From: Streptomyces mobaraensis
GTDB taxonomy: Bacteria; Actinomycetota; Actinomycetes; Streptomycetales; Streptomycetaceae
Assembly (NCBI RefSeq): GCF_020099395.1
Contig: NZ_CP083590.1
Coordinates: 3,100,001 to 3,164,000 of the forward strand
Reading direction: 5' to 3'
Length of the DNA stretch: 64,000 nt
Part shown: positions 18,277 to 27,799 of the stretch, piece after piece
Numbering within the stretch: the first letter of the stretch is position 1
Layout of the letters: every line of letters begins with the position of its first letter
Notes under the pieces: model-generated
Seen by the model: only the letters and a program-made list of their open reading frames with translations
Databases searched by the model: none
What the model was told of the DNA's origin: nothing
Translations under genes and position numbers: made by a program

Positions 18277-19416
18277 TCACCCCGGGCGTCGCGCCCGCCA
18301 CAGGACGAACAGGGCCGAGCCGACGGCGGCCACCCGGACGACGACCGGGAAGGTGTCGGCCAGGGCGGCGCCCAGTTCGCCCTGGGCTATCGGGTCGCCC
18401 CAGCGGTGTTCGAGACGCCCCCAGAGCCAGACCAGGGCGGCGCCCGCCGCCACGCCGGGGACGCCCATCACGGCCCACTTGGACTCGGCCTGGGTGAGCC
18501 TGCGCGTGACGTAGGCGAGGGCCCAGCCCGCGGCCATGACGAGCAGTTGCCCGAGCACCGCGCCGGCGACGAGCAGGATCGCCACGAGGGCGAGCATCGG
18601 GCTGATGGGGATGGTGCCCGCGGTGCCTTCCACGCCCGCCGTACCTCCCGCGCCTCCCGTACCGCCCGCACCACCCGCGCGGCGGAACGGGAAACGGCGG
18701 CGGGAACCCGCGGCGCCCGTCCCCGGCCCCGCCCCGGCCGGCGCCTGCTCGCCGACGCCGGCCGCCGGCTGGAGGGGGCCGCCGGAACGCTCGCCGGCCG
18801 CCGCGTCCGCCTGCCGCCGGGCGAGTTCCTCCGGGCCGGGCGGGGGCTTGAGCATGTCCGGGATCTCTATCCCGCCCGTGAAGCCGTGCGTCGTCCCGGT
18901 CCCGCCGCCCGCGTCGAAGGACGTCCGTTCCACCCGCCACCACTCGTCCGCCGCCCCGGCGGGAGCGGACGGGCCGCGCAGCTCCTCCTCCGTGGCGAGG
19001 TGCGGGGGCGCGCCCGCGTCGGGGAAGCGCACGGCGCTCGTTCCGGCGGCCACGTGCGCCCCGGCGCCGGCTTCCGCGCCCGCGCCCGGCTCGCCGCGCT
19101 GCGCGGGGACGCGGCCCGCGCTCCCCGCCCCAGCACCAACCCCAGCCCCGTCCGCCCGGCCGGCACCACCCGTCCCACCGGCACCACCCGCGCCGCCCGC
19201 GCCGGTCACCGCCTCGTCCGGCGTGCCCAGCCCGTCGAGGATGCGGCGCACGGCGGCAGGCGTCTCGGCGCCCTCGACCGCCCGACGCCGTTCGATCTCC
19301 GTACGCAGCCGGGTGACCAGGCGCATCCGGTCCCCGGACGTGAGGGACCGCCGCTGGGCTATGTCGCCCACCTTGCTGAGGTAGTCGTAGACGAGCTGAT
19401 CGCTCTCGATCCCCAC
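18277..19416 (-). CDS. membrane protein with N-terminal HAAS-like domain
   Basis: A 379-residue protein. Residues 1-60 (ESDQLVYDYLSKVGDIAQRR to RRILDGLGTPDEAV) resemble the HAAS/DUF1700 helical domain. A long Gly/Ala-rich linker with WWRVERTSF follows, and the last 130 residues hold about four transmembrane segments (ISPMLALVAILLVAGAVLG onward). The exact start is uncertain (GTG at 19416 or 19419); the frame extends to 19635, but that part reads as leader. Function unknown. Divergent from the helicase-associated gene. Confidence 0.78.
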   Translation of the reverse strand: MGIESDQLVYDYLSKVGDIAQRRSLTSGDRMRLVTRLRTEIERRRAVEGAETPAAVRRILDGLGTPDEAVTGAGGAGGAGGTGGAGRADGAGVGAGAGSAGRVPAQRGEPGAGAEAGAGAHVAAGTSAVRFPDAGAPPHLATEEELRGPSAPAGAADEWWRVERTSFDAGGGTGTTHGFTGGIEIPDMLKPPPGPEELARRQADAAAGERSGGPLQPAAGVGEQAPAGAGPGTGAAGSRRRFPFRRAGGAGGTGGAGGTAGVEGTAGTIPISPMLALVAILLVAGAVLGQLLVMAAGWALAYVTRRLTQAESKWAVMGVPGVAAGAALVWLWGRLEHRWGDPIAQGELGAALADTFPVVVRVAAVGSALFVLWRARRPG

Positions 19417-19710
19417 CACGTCCCCCAAGCTCCCCGGTCGCCTCCGACGCCTCGCCGCCGCCCGAACCCGACGGTACCCGGTCGTCCCCCGGCTGTCCGC
19501 GAGAACGGCCGGGGGCGCCCGGGAGGGCGAACGGGTGGGGATGAACGGGACCAACGGGACGTTCGAGGCGCGGGACCGGCGGGAAAGGTCCGCTCCGCCC
19601 GCTCCCCGACGGCGGTGGCCGTGTAAGCCGCGCAAGACGTCCGCCCGCCCGCCGAAGCGCGGGCCGCGGCCCCACCACCCCCGTCCCCTCCACCCGGTAC
19701 CGTTAACAGA

Positions 19711-22299
19711 ATGACCACTTCTCGGGAGACGGGCAGCGGCGGCGGAAGGGCCGGCGGAGGGCCGCGCACCCTAGCCGAGGAGCTGCGGGGGCGGCCCGAC
19801 GAGGCGCTGGCGGGGCTGTTGCGGGCGCGGCCCGACCTGGTGAACCCGGTGCCGGGGGACCTCACCCAGCTGGCCACCCGGGCGGCGACGCGCGCGTCCG
19901 TGGTGCGGGCGCTGGACCGGCTGGACCGGTTCGTGCTCCAGGTCGCGGAGGCGCTGGCCGTGGCACCGGACCCGTGCCCGTACGAGCGGCTGGCCGGGCT
20001 GATGACGGGCGACGAACCGGCGGATCCGCGCGTCGCGGCCGAGCTGCCGCGCGCCGTCGCGGAGCTGCGGCGGCAGGCGCTGGTGTGGGGCGGGGACGAC
20101 CGGCTGCGCCTGGTCCGTACGGCCCGCGAGCTGCTGGCGCCGTCCGCGAACCGGCCGTCCGCCACCGGGCTGGGCCCGACCGTCGCGGAGGCCACGGCCG
20201 GGATGTCACCCGGACGGCTGCAAAAGATCATCGAGGCGGCCGGGCTGCCCGCCACCCACGATCCGGTGACGGCGGTCGCCGCGCTGACGGAACTGTTCGA
20301 GGACCGCGCCCGGATGGCGGCGCTGCTGGCCCAAGCGCCCGAGGGCGCGCCGGCCGTGCTCGAACGCCTCGCCTGGGGACCGCCGTACGGCACGGTGACC
20401 GCCGAACCGGCTCCCCACCTGCGCTGGCTGCTGGACCGGGGGCTGCTGCTGCCGACCGGGCCCGGCGGCGTCGTCCTGCCCCGCGAGGCGGCGCTGCACC
20501 TGCGCGGCGGGCGTGCGCACCGCGCGCCCGAGCCGGAGGCGCCCGCGCCGGCGCCCGTCACCGCGTACGCGCCGGAGTCGGTGGACGCGACGGCGGCCGG
20601 GCAGGCGTTCGCGGCGCTGGCCGCCGTCGAGGAGCTGCTGTCGGACTGGGAGACCGCCGGCCCGCTGGTGCTGCGCGCGGGCGGGCTGAGCGTCCGCGAC
20701 CTCAAGCGGGCCGCGACCGTCCTGGACGTGCCCGGTCCCGTCGCCGCGTTCTGGGCCGAACTCGCTTACGCGGCGGGCCTGTTGGCGTCGGACGGGGACG
20801 TGGACGAGCGGTACGTCCCCACCCCGGCGTACGACGAGTGGCTCGACCTGCCCGCCGCCGAGCGCTGGGCGTGGCTGGCCGGCGCCTGGCTCGCCACCAC
20901 CCGTACCCCCGGCCTCGCGGGCACCCGGGACGCCAAGGGCCGCACGCTGTCCGCGCTCGGACCGGACCTCGACCGGTCGCCCGCGCCGGAGGTCCGGCGC
21001 CGCGTCCTCACGCTGCTCGCCGGGCTTCCGGCGGGGGCGGCCGTCCCCGCCGACGCGCTGCTCGCGCGCCTGGCGTGGGAGCGGCCGCCACGGTTCGCGG
21101 GGGTGGGGGCGGCGGGAGCGGCGGGCCCGGCAGGCGCTCCCGGCACCCCCTCCGAGGACCTCCGGTCCCGCCTCGCCCGCTGGGCGCTCACCGAGGCCGA
21201 ACTCCTCGGCGTCACCGGCCGCGGCGCCCTCTCGGCCCCCGGCCGCACTCTGCTCACGCACACGGCCCACACGACCCATCCGACCCCCGAGCGCCCCTCC
21301 CCGTCGAACACCGTCCCCGGCCGCACCCCGCGCGCGGAGGCCGCCGCGGCCGCCGCCCTCGCGCCGCTGCTGCCGGAACCGCTCGACCACGTCCTCGTCC
21401 AGGCCGACCTCACCGCCGTCGCGCCCGGCCCGCTGCACCGCCCGCTCGCCCAGCGGCTCGCCGTGCTCGCGGACATCGAGTCCAAGGGCGGCGCCACGGT
21501 GTACCGCTTCACGCCGGACTCGGTGCGGCGGGCGCTGGACGCCGGGCAGGCGGCGTCCGACGTCCTCGCCTTCCTCACCGAGCACTCCCGCACCCCGCTG
21601 CCCCAGCCGCTCGTCTACCTCGTCGAGGACGTGGCCCGCCGCCACGGCCGGCTGCGCGTCGGCGCGGCCTCGTCGTACCTGCGCTGCGACGACGAGGCGA
21701 CGCTCGCCGAGATCCTCGCCGACCGCCGCTCGGCCGCCCTGCGGCTGCGCCGCCTCGCGCCGACCGTCCTCGCGGCCCAGGCCGCGCCGGACGCGCTGCT
21801 GGAGGGGCTGCGGGCGATGGGGTACGCGCCGGCGGCGGAGTCGGCGGAGGGCGACGTCGTGGTCACGCGCGCCGACGCGCACCGCACTCCGCCGCGCACG
21901 CCCCCCGCGCCCGTCCCCGACGGCCCGCCCGCGCCCGACGACACGCTGCTCGCCGCCGCCGTCCGGGCGGTCCGGGCCGGCGACCGCGCCGCCACGGCCG
22001 AACGCAAGCCGTCCCCCGCCGCCGAGGCCCAGGCCCCGGCCGCGACGGGCGCCGCCGCCCTGCCCCGCACCACCTCCGCCGAGACCCTGGCCACCATGCA
22101 GGCGGCCGTCCTGACCGGCGCCGCCGTGTGGATGGGCTACGTCAACGCGGAGGGCGCGGCGAGCCAGCGCGTGATCGCGCCCGTACGGGTGGAGGGCGGT
22201 TACGTCACGGCGTACGACCACACGACGGACGAGGTGCGGACGTTCGCGCTGCACCGGGTCACGGGGGTGGCGGAACTGGCGGAGGAGCACGCCTCCTGA
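19711..22299 (+). CDS. helicase-associated domain protein (XPB partner)
   Basis: An 862-residue protein with the architecture of the actinobacterial helicase-associated proteins normally encoded just before the XPB helicase: repeated winged-helix-like segments, a central region around EPLDHVLVQADLTAVAPGPL that defines the family, and a C-terminal WYL-like beta section (VWMGYVNAEGAASQRVIAPV). No Walker motifs are present, so it is not a helicase itself. Pro/Ala-rich linkers around residues 470-540 and 725-780. In this window XPB is more than 3 kb away because of inserted genes. Confidence 0.85.
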   Translation: MTTSRETGSGGGRAGGGPRTLAEELRGRPDEALAGLLRARPDLVNPVPGDLTQLATRAATRASVVRALDRLDRFVLQVAEALAVAPDPCPYERLAGLMTGDEPADPRVAAELPRAVAELRRQALVWGGDDRLRLVRTARELLAPSANRPSATGLGPTVAEATAGMSPGRLQKIIEAAGLPATHDPVTAVAALTELFEDRARMAALLAQAPEGAPAVLERLAWGPPYGTVTAEPAPHLRWLLDRGLLLPTGPGGVVLPREAALHLRGGRAHRAPEPEAPAPAPVTAYAPESVDATAAGQAFAALAAVEELLSDWETAGPLVLRAGGLSVRDLKRAATVLDVPGPVAAFWAELAYAAGLLASDGDVDERYVPTPAYDEWLDLPAAERWAWLAGAWLATTRTPGLAGTRDAKGRTLSALGPDLDRSPAPEVRRRVLTLLAGLPAGAAVPADALLARLAWERPPRFAGVGAAGAAGPAGAPGTPSEDLRSRLARWALTEAELLGVTGRGALSAPGRTLLTHTAHTTHPTPERPSPSNTVPGRTPRAEAAAAAALAPLLPEPLDHVLVQADLTAVAPGPLHRPLAQRLAVLADIESKGGATVYRFTPDSVRRALDAGQAASDVLAFLTEHSRTPLPQPLVYLVEDVARRHGRLRVGAASSYLRCDDEATLAEILADRRSAALRLRRLAPTVLAAQAAPDALLEGLRAMGYAPAAESAEGDVVVTRADAHRTPPRTPPAPVPDGPPAPDDTLLAAAVRAVRAGDRAATAERKPSPAAEAQAPAATGAAALPRTTSAETLATMQAAVLTGAAVWMGYVNAEGAASQRVIAPVRVEGGYVTAYDHTTDEVRTFALHRVTGVAELAEEHAS

Positions 22300-22309
22300 A
22301 CCTCTGCGA

Positions 22310-23173
22310 CTACACCTCCGCGACGAGGAACTGCTCGGCCCGGGGCGGGCGGAGACCGTCCGGGCGGCCGGCGAAGTACCGTTCCGCCAGCTCGTCCGGC
22401 GAGACGTGCACGGCCTTCGCGAACCCGGCCTCCAGCGCCGCCCGCCGCATCTCCTCGGGCGCGTAGAGGCTGACGAACGGGGTGCCCGACGCGGCGGCGT
22501 TGCGCATCGAGGTCTCCTGCACCTGCCGCTGGTCCGGTTCGAGCAGGTCGAGCGGCGGGAGGAACGTCGACGCGAACACGGAACCGGGCGCGAGCCCGGC
22601 GGCGGCCTGCCGGAGCGTCGCGACGTTGGCCTCGTGGCTCAGGTACATGCTGACGCCGGTCGACGCGACGACCGCCGGCGCGGCCCGGTCGAACCCGGCG
22701 GCGGCCAGCCGCTCCCACCACGAGTCGCCGCCCTCGAAGTCGACGGGCACGAAGGTCAGCCACGGCGGCGTCACGTAACCGAGCTCGGCCAGACGCCGCC
22801 GCTTCCACGCCTGCGTGCCCGGCTGATCCACCTCGAACACCCTTATGCCGGCGAGGGTTTCGGGGCGCCGCTGGGCGAAGGTGTCCAGCCCCGCGCCGAG
22901 AACGACGTACTGCGCCACCCCGCCGTCCGCGGCACGCTCGGCGACGAGGTCCTCGACGAACCGGGCGCGCGCGACGACGGACGCGCGGACGCCGGCGACG
23001 CCCGGCATGGTCATGTCGCCGCGCTCCCGCCAGCCGGGGCCGGGGTCGGCGAGCTCCAGCCCGATCTCGTCATCGAGCACGTGAGGGGGCGCGTCGGCCT
23101 GCACGTGCAGCGCGCGCCAGAGGGCGACGCGGACGGCGGTGTGGTCGGGGACGGTGCGCTGCCGCTCAGCCAT
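22310..23173 (-). CDS. SAM-dependent methyltransferase, leucine carboxyl methyltransferase (LCM/PPM) type
   Basis: The 287 residues match the actinobacterial PPM1-like group. Motif I is VVLGAGLDTFAQRRP near residue 85, then VFEVDQPGTQAWKRRRL, a motif with ASTGVSMYLSHEAN, and STFLPPLDLLEPDQR. Substrates of this group are mostly unknown. ATG at 23173 lies inside the end of the VOC gene (8-base overlap), so the three genes from 23724 leftwards form one coupled operon. Confidence 0.88.
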   Translation of the reverse strand: MAERQRTVPDHTAVRVALWRALHVQADAPPHVLDDEIGLELADPGPGWRERGDMTMPGVAGVRASVVARARFVEDLVAERAADGGVAQYVVLGAGLDTFAQRRPETLAGIRVFEVDQPGTQAWKRRRLAELGYVTPPWLTFVPVDFEGGDSWWERLAAAGFDRAAPAVVASTGVSMYLSHEANVATLRQAAAGLAPGSVFASTFLPPLDLLEPDQRQVQETSMRNAAASGTPFVSLYAPEEMRRAALEAGFAKAVHVSPDELAERYFAGRPDGLRPPRAEQFLVAEV

Positions 23174-23546
23174 GGTGTTCTCCGTGCCGCCCCGAGAGCG
23201 GCGCTTCGAGCGCGACGGTCCGCCCGTCGGGGTCGAGGACCAGCGCCTGCCGCACACCCCAATGCGTCGGCGTGAACGGCCGGGCGAACTCCGGCGCGCG
23301 AGCGGGCGCGAACGCGTCGGCGTCCGCGACGGTCAGCACGGGCCTTGTCACGAGCTCCCGTTCATGCTGCTCGACGATGAACACGTACGGCCCGCCGGCC
23401 GGGTGCTGCCACTGGCCGGAGCCGTGGTCGGTCTCCAGCACGCCCTCATATCCCAGCGACTTCCAGAACGCGGCGGTCGCACCGTAGTTGCGGGTCTCGA
23501 CGAGGAACCCCTGGATGCCGTCAGTCGTGCCGTCATGCGTCGTCAT
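23166..23546 (-). CDS. VOC (glyoxalase/bleomycin-resistance) family protein
   Basis: 126 residues with one vicinal-oxygen-chelate domain: [20 protein letters not shown] at the start, a strand [10 protein letters not shown], and the closing [18 protein letters not shown]. Only some metal-ligand positions are obvious. ATG at 23546 has GAGGGGAG just upstream, inside the end of the RHH gene. Activity is unknown: glutathione- or mycothiol-linked detoxification or ligand binding are both possible. Confidence 0.85.
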   Translation of the reverse strand: MTTHDGTTDGIQGFLVETRNYGATAAFWKSLGYEGVLETDHGSGQWQHPAGGPYVFIVEQHERELVTRPVLTVADADAFAPARAPEFARPFTPTHWGVRQALVLDPDGRTVALEAPLSGRHGEHHG

Positions 23547-23724
23547 GCGCACTCCCCTCCCCGGCGCCCGCGTCCGCCGCGAGGCGCCGGAAGTACTCGG
23601 TCAGGGCCGTCTCGACGATCGAGGAGAGCGATCGTTCGGTGTCGACGGCGTGGTGTTTGACCTCTCGGATGAGGTCGGTGGGCAGGTAGACGTTGAACTG
23701 CTTCACCTGGCGATCGGCGGGCAT
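23533..23724 (-). CDS. ribbon-helix-helix DNA-binding protein
   Basis: A 63-residue protein with the MetJ/Arc/CopG fold pattern: strand [11 protein letters not shown], helix [14 protein letters not shown], then [17 protein letters not shown]. It probably represses its own operon; an AT-rich patch (GGATGCTAGCAATCTAGAG) lies directly before its start. Its stop overlaps the VOC gene start. In size and position it resembles an antitoxin, but the downstream genes are enzymes and not toxins. Confidence 0.85.
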   Translation of the reverse strand: MPADRQVKQFNVYLPTDLIREVKHHAVDTERSLSSIVETALTEYFRRLAADAGAGEGSAHDDA

Positions 23725-23761
23725 GGCTAGGATGCTAGCAATCTAGAGTGGGGGTGGGAAG

Positions 23762-23850
23762 GGTGCCCCGGACCCGCCCTTTCTCCGTTTCCTGGGGGCA
23801 AGCCCCCGGACCCCCTTTTCGCGGCTGCGCCGCTCGTCCTCAAACGCCGA
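23762..23850 (-). repeat. dispersed two-hairpin repeat, copy A
   Basis: Minus-oriented copy of a repeat found several times in this window. It shows the landmarks CGTTTGAGGACGAGCGGCG, GGGGGCTTGCCCCC-like hairpin and terminal GGGACCGGGGCACC (here with small changes). It lies between the RHH operon and the integrase gene, just before the integrase 3' end. The copies are compared in the findings. Confidence 0.75.
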
Positions 23851-23909
23851 ACGGCCCGCCGCCGGGGGGGGAATCCCAGTAGCAAGCCGCGACGGGCGCT
23901 CAGGCGCGC

Positions 23910-25547
23910 TTACGCCATTTCCAGATCTCGGGCTACGGCCTCCCGGATGACCTCCTCCACGTCCTTGCCGTCCGCGTCAGCCCGGCGGATCTTGCCGTCC
24001 TCCCCGAAGAAGACGGCGAGTCGGGACGTGTCCAGTCGTCGTGCGCCCCGCTTGGCCGGAGCAACCTCCACGTACGCACCAGCTTCCAGGAGGAGGTCCC
24101 GCTTCCCCTCCACGTCCGCCGCCTTCCACAGTTCGCCGAACGTCCGACCCGTGGGCACTGCCTCCGTGCCCGCCGGCTTGGCGTTGCGCTGCTTCTCCTT
24201 CAGCGAGGCAAGGCGGTCCTCCAACTTGGCGTACTGGTCCGCGTAACGCTGCGCGCCGTCGTCACCCTTGAAGAGGCCCCGTTCGTACCGGTCCCTCTCA
24301 AGGTCGCTCAACGCCTCCTCCGCCTGGCGGATCTGCGGGCGGAAGTCCTCCCCGACGTGCTCCACCACGCGCACGACCTGCAAGCTCCCGAACTTCTCCA
24401 GGAACTGTCCCGTGACGTGCTCCTCCGTGTGCTCCGCCGGGACCGACGGGCCGTAGCAACCGCCCTGTTCGCCCGTGCGTTGCCGCTGCTTCAGGCGGCC
24501 GATGCAGCGGTAACGAAGTCTGCCTTTGGATGTGTAGGTGTACATCCGGGACGCGCACACACCGCAGTACAGGACAGCGCGCAGCAACGCCGTGTTGTGG
24601 CGGCGCCGTTCACCCGTCCCCGTGCGCCGCTTCAGCTCGTCCCGCAAGGCGTGCCATGTGTCCATGTCCAGGATCGGCGGGCGGGTCACGAGCGGCAGGC
24701 CGTCCGTGCGGAGGATCGGCTTGCCGTCTTCGATGACCTGCCCGAGGAGCTGCGGGCTCGTGAGGAGGCTCTTGAGCGTGGTCGTGTACCACTGCTTGGA
24801 GTCGGTGCGCTTGCCGCTGGTCTGCCGGGACGAGTGGCCGGGCGAGGGAACGCCGGCCTTGGTGAGATCCGTCGCGATCTTCATCAAGGAGTCCTTCTCA
24901 AGGACCCGCTCCACGATGTCCCGGACCGTCTTCGCCTCCTCCGGGTTCACCACCAGCACGCGCCCCGGGCCGTCCGGGTTCGGGGCCACCCGGTAGCCGT
25001 ACGGGACGCGACCGCCCGTCCAGCGGCCTTCCCGGCGCAGGTGCTCGTGGGCGCTCGAGACGCGCATCCCTATCGTGTCCGACTCGAGCTCGGCGAAGAC
25101 GGCGATCACCTTCGCCATGGCTCGTCCCATGGAGGACGTGAGGTCCAGCGGCTCACTCGCCGACGCGAGCGCCACGCCCTCGTTCTGTGTGATCTTCATG
25201 ATCTCGGCGAAGTCCACCGTGGACCGCGCGAGACGATCGATTTTGAAGAACACGATCACGTCGAACTCTGCGAGCCGGGCCAAGATGCGCTGGAGTCCCG
25301 GACGATCAAGCCCCCGTGAGTAGCCGGAGACGTCGATATCCTCTTCGACGGCTATGACCTGCCAGCCCCTGGCCTGGCACAACGCCTCGCACGCCGCACG
25401 CTGGCGCTCCGGGGAAGTAGACTCTTCAGTTTCACGGGAAAGGCGGACGTAGACAGCAGCGCGCATACCGGGTGCGCTCGCTGAGACGCCTTTCGGGCGC
25501 CGGGCACGGGGCATGGCCCGCGCAGTGGCAGGTGTGGTGTCTGTCAC
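23910..25547 (-). CDS. large serine recombinase (phage or element integrase)
   Basis: The 545-residue enzyme has an N-terminal resolvase domain with the catalytic serine in YVRLSRE (about residue 37) and the conserved FFKIDRLARS and FAELESD segments. A recombinase domain follows (GRVPYGYRVAP onward), then a zinc ribbon with CGVC and a later CYGP, and a coiled-coil region (EEALSDLERDRYERG; LEDRLASLKEKQRN). It is complete and should integrate or excise DNA between att sites. No excision factor or other phage genes are visible. GC is lower than in the flanks. Its start is 27 bases from the divergent XPB start. Confidence 0.93.
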   Translation of the reverse strand: MTDTTPATARAMPRARRPKGVSASAPGMRAAVYVRLSRETEESTSPERQRAACEALCQARGWQVIAVEEDIDVSGYSRGLDRPGLQRILARLAEFDVIVFFKIDRLARSTVDFAEIMKITQNEGVALASASEPLDLTSSMGRAMAKVIAVFAELESDTIGMRVSSAHEHLRREGRWTGGRVPYGYRVAPNPDGPGRVLVVNPEEAKTVRDIVERVLEKDSLMKIATDLTKAGVPSPGHSSRQTSGKRTDSKQWYTTTLKSLLTSPQLLGQVIEDGKPILRTDGLPLVTRPPILDMDTWHALRDELKRRTGTGERRRHNTALLRAVLYCGVCASRMYTYTSKGRLRYRCIGRLKQRQRTGEQGGCYGPSVPAEHTEEHVTGQFLEKFGSLQVVRVVEHVGEDFRPQIRQAEEALSDLERDRYERGLFKGDDGAQRYADQYAKLEDRLASLKEKQRNAKPAGTEAVPTGRTFGELWKAADVEGKRDLLLEAGAYVEVAPAKRGARRLDTSRLAVFFGEDGKIRRADADGKDVEEVIREAVARDLEMA

Positions 25548-25574
25548 GCGGCGATCCTATCTGCGGAGGTATGT

Positions 25575-27221
25575 GTGTCCTGCTTGATCGTCCAGTCGGA
25601 CAAGACGCTCCTCCTGGAGGTCGACCACGAGCAGGCCGAGGCCTGCCGCCGGGCGATCGCGCCCTTCGCCGAGCTGGAGCGCGCCCCCGAGCACGTGCAC
25701 ACGTACCGGGTGACGCCGCTCGGCCTGTGGAACGCGCGGGCGGCCGGGCATGACGCCGAGCAGGTCGTCGACGCGCTCGTCACGCACTCCCGGTACCCGG
25801 TGCCGCACGCGCTGCTCGTGGACATCGCGGAGACGATGGCGCGGTACGGGCGGCTCAAGCTGGTGAAGCACCCGGTGCACGGGCTGGTGCTGGAGTCCAC
25901 GGACCGGCCGGTGCTGGAGGAGATCCTGCGGTCGAAGAAGATCAAGCCGCTGGTGGGTGAGCGGATCGACCCCGACACCGTCGCCGTGCACCCGTCCGAG
26001 CGCGGTCAGATCAAGCAGTCGCTGCTGAAGCTCGGCTGGCCGGCCGAGGACCTGGCCGGGTACGTGGACGGCGAGGCGCACCCGATCGAGCTGCGCGAGG
26101 ACGGCTGGGCGCTGCGCCCGTACCAGCGGCAGGCCGTCGACGGCTTCTGGCACGGCGGCTCGGGCGTCGTCGTGCTGCCCTGCGGGGCGGGGAAGACGCT
26201 GGTCGGGGCGGGGGCGATGGCCGAGGCGAAGGCGACGACGCTGATCCTGGTCACGAACACGGTCTCGGCGCGGCAGTGGAAGCACGAGCTGGTGAAGCGG
26301 ACGTCGCTCACCGAGGACGAGATCGGCGAGTACAGCGGGACGCGGAAGGAGATCCGTCCGGTCACCATCGCCACGTACCAGGTGCTGACCACCAAGCGGA
26401 AGGGGATCTATCCCCACCTGGAGCTGTTCGACTCCCGCGACTGGGGTCTGGTCGTCTACGACGAGGTGCACCTGCTGCCCGCGCCGGTCTTCAAGTTCAC
26501 CGCCGACCTCCAGGCCCGGCGGCGGCTCGGGCTGACGGCGACGCTCGTCCGGGAGGACGGGCGGGAGTCGGACGTGTTCTCGCTGATCGGGCCGAAGCGG
26601 TTCGACGCGCCGTGGAAGGAGATCGAGGCGCAGGGCTACATCGCGCCCGCCGACTGCGTCGAGGTCCGCGTCAACCTCACGGACGGGGAGCGGCTGGCGT
26701 ACGCGACGGCCGAGGCGGAGGAGAAGTACCGCTTCTGCGCGACGACGGCCACGAAGCGGAAGGTCACCGAGGCGCTGGTGCGGCGGCACGCGGGTGAGCA
26801 GACGCTGGTCATCGGCCAGTACATCGACCAGCTCGACGAGCTGGGCGAGCACCTGGGCGCGCCGGTCATCAAGGGCGAGACGAGCAACGCGCAGCGCGAG
26901 AAGCTCTTCGACGCGTTCCGGCAGGGCGAGATCTCGGTGCTCGTCGTCTCGAAGGTCGCGAACTTCTCCATCGACCTGCCGGAGGCGACGGTCGCCATCC
27001 AGGTCTCCGGCACGTTCGGCTCCCGCCAGGAGGAGGCGCAGCGGCTCGGCCGCGTCCTCCGCCCGAAGGCGGACGGGCACGAGGCGCGCTTCTACTCGGT
27101 CGTCGCCCGCGACACCATCGACCAGGACTTCGCGGCCCACCGGCAGCGGTTCCTGGCGGAGCAGGGGTACGCGTACCGGATCGTGGACGCGGACGAGCTG
27201 CTGGCGGGGGACGACGCCTGA
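25575..27221 (+). CDS. XPB/Rad25-type DNA repair helicase
   Basis: A 548-residue SF2 helicase: N-terminal XPB domain, DRD-like region, Walker A PCGAGKTLVG, DEVH box (VVYDEVHLLPAP), motif III LGLTATLVRED, and C-terminal motif VI QRLGRVLRP. It acts in DNA repair or transcription-coupled processes. The GTG start has GGAGGT a few bases upstream. The first residues (MSCLIVQSDKTLL) differ from the form I remember in relatives (MNGPLIVQSDKTLL), as if the extreme 5' end had been rewritten where the integrase lies. Confidence 0.95.
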   Translation: MSCLIVQSDKTLLLEVDHEQAEACRRAIAPFAELERAPEHVHTYRVTPLGLWNARAAGHDAEQVVDALVTHSRYPVPHALLVDIAETMARYGRLKLVKHPVHGLVLESTDRPVLEEILRSKKIKPLVGERIDPDTVAVHPSERGQIKQSLLKLGWPAEDLAGYVDGEAHPIELREDGWALRPYQRQAVDGFWHGGSGVVVLPCGAGKTLVGAGAMAEAKATTLILVTNTVSARQWKHELVKRTSLTEDEIGEYSGTRKEIRPVTIATYQVLTTKRKGIYPHLELFDSRDWGLVVYDEVHLLPAPVFKFTADLQARRRLGLTATLVREDGRESDVFSLIGPKRFDAPWKEIEAQGYIAPADCVEVRVNLTDGERLAYATAEAEEKYRFCATTATKRKVTEALVRRHAGEQTLVIGQYIDQLDELGEHLGAPVIKGETSNAQREKLFDAFRQGEISVLVVSKVANFSIDLPEATVAIQVSGTFGSRQEEAQRLGRVLRPKADGHEARFYSVVARDTIDQDFAAHRQRFLAEQGYAYRIVDADELLAGDDA

Positions 27222-27246
27222 GGTCGCCCGTCCGGCGGGGAAGGCG

Positions 27247-27654
27247 TCACGCGGGCCCCGAGGCGAAGATGAAGGCGAAGACCACGAACACCACCGTGAC
27301 GACGGTGATCACGATCGGCAGCAGGATCGTGACGGCCGCGGTGACCGTGAAGGTGAGGCGCGCGGACCGCATCGACTCCCGGTGCGGCAGCAGCCACGCC
27401 ACCGCCAGGGCGAGGGCTCCCGCGAACAGCACGGCCGCCAGCGGCTCGTCGCCGATGACGAGGAACCCGTCGCCGAACGCGTACCACAGCAGCGCGGGGA
27501 GGACGAGGAGGGAGACGACGGCGGGCCCCTTCGCCCAGCGCTCGTCCCGCTCCCCGAGCCGCCGGTCGATCCCGCGGCGCAGCCGGCGGAACCGGCCGGT
27601 GGCGGGAGCGGCGGAGGAGGTCGCGGAGGGGGTTCTCGTGGTGGTGGATGCCAT
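27247..27654 (-). CDS. small membrane protein
   Basis: 135 residues. A basic N-terminal half (RFRRLRRGIDRRLGERDERW) is followed by three hydrophobic segments (VVSLLVLPALLWYAFG; LAAVLFAGALALAVAWLL; and the long VTILLPIVITVVTVVFVV). ATG at 27654 gives MASTTTRT; a longer frame to 27789 is not favoured. It converges on XPB with 25 bases between stops. Function unknown. Confidence 0.75.
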   Translation of the reverse strand: MASTTTRTPSATSSAAPATGRFRRLRRGIDRRLGERDERWAKGPAVVSLLVLPALLWYAFGDGFLVIGDEPLAAVLFAGALALAVAWLLPHRESMRSARLTFTVTAAVTILLPIVITVVTVVFVVFAFIFASGPA

Positions 27655-27799
27655 GCCGCCATTCCATCGGCGGGCGGCGGCGGGCGGATCGGGGCGCGTA
27701 CTCAATCCGCGGGGGTAGGGGTACTCAGGCAGATGGGCCGGAGGGCGCGGCTCCGCTCGGTAATCTGGCCGAAGCATCGGCGACGGCACGGAGGGAACA

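Noticed and set aside
23740..23770. A tRNA-like or att-like sequence beside the integrase 3' end
   Set aside because: No cloverleaf could be drawn, and no direct repeat of the XPB 5' end was found here by eye.
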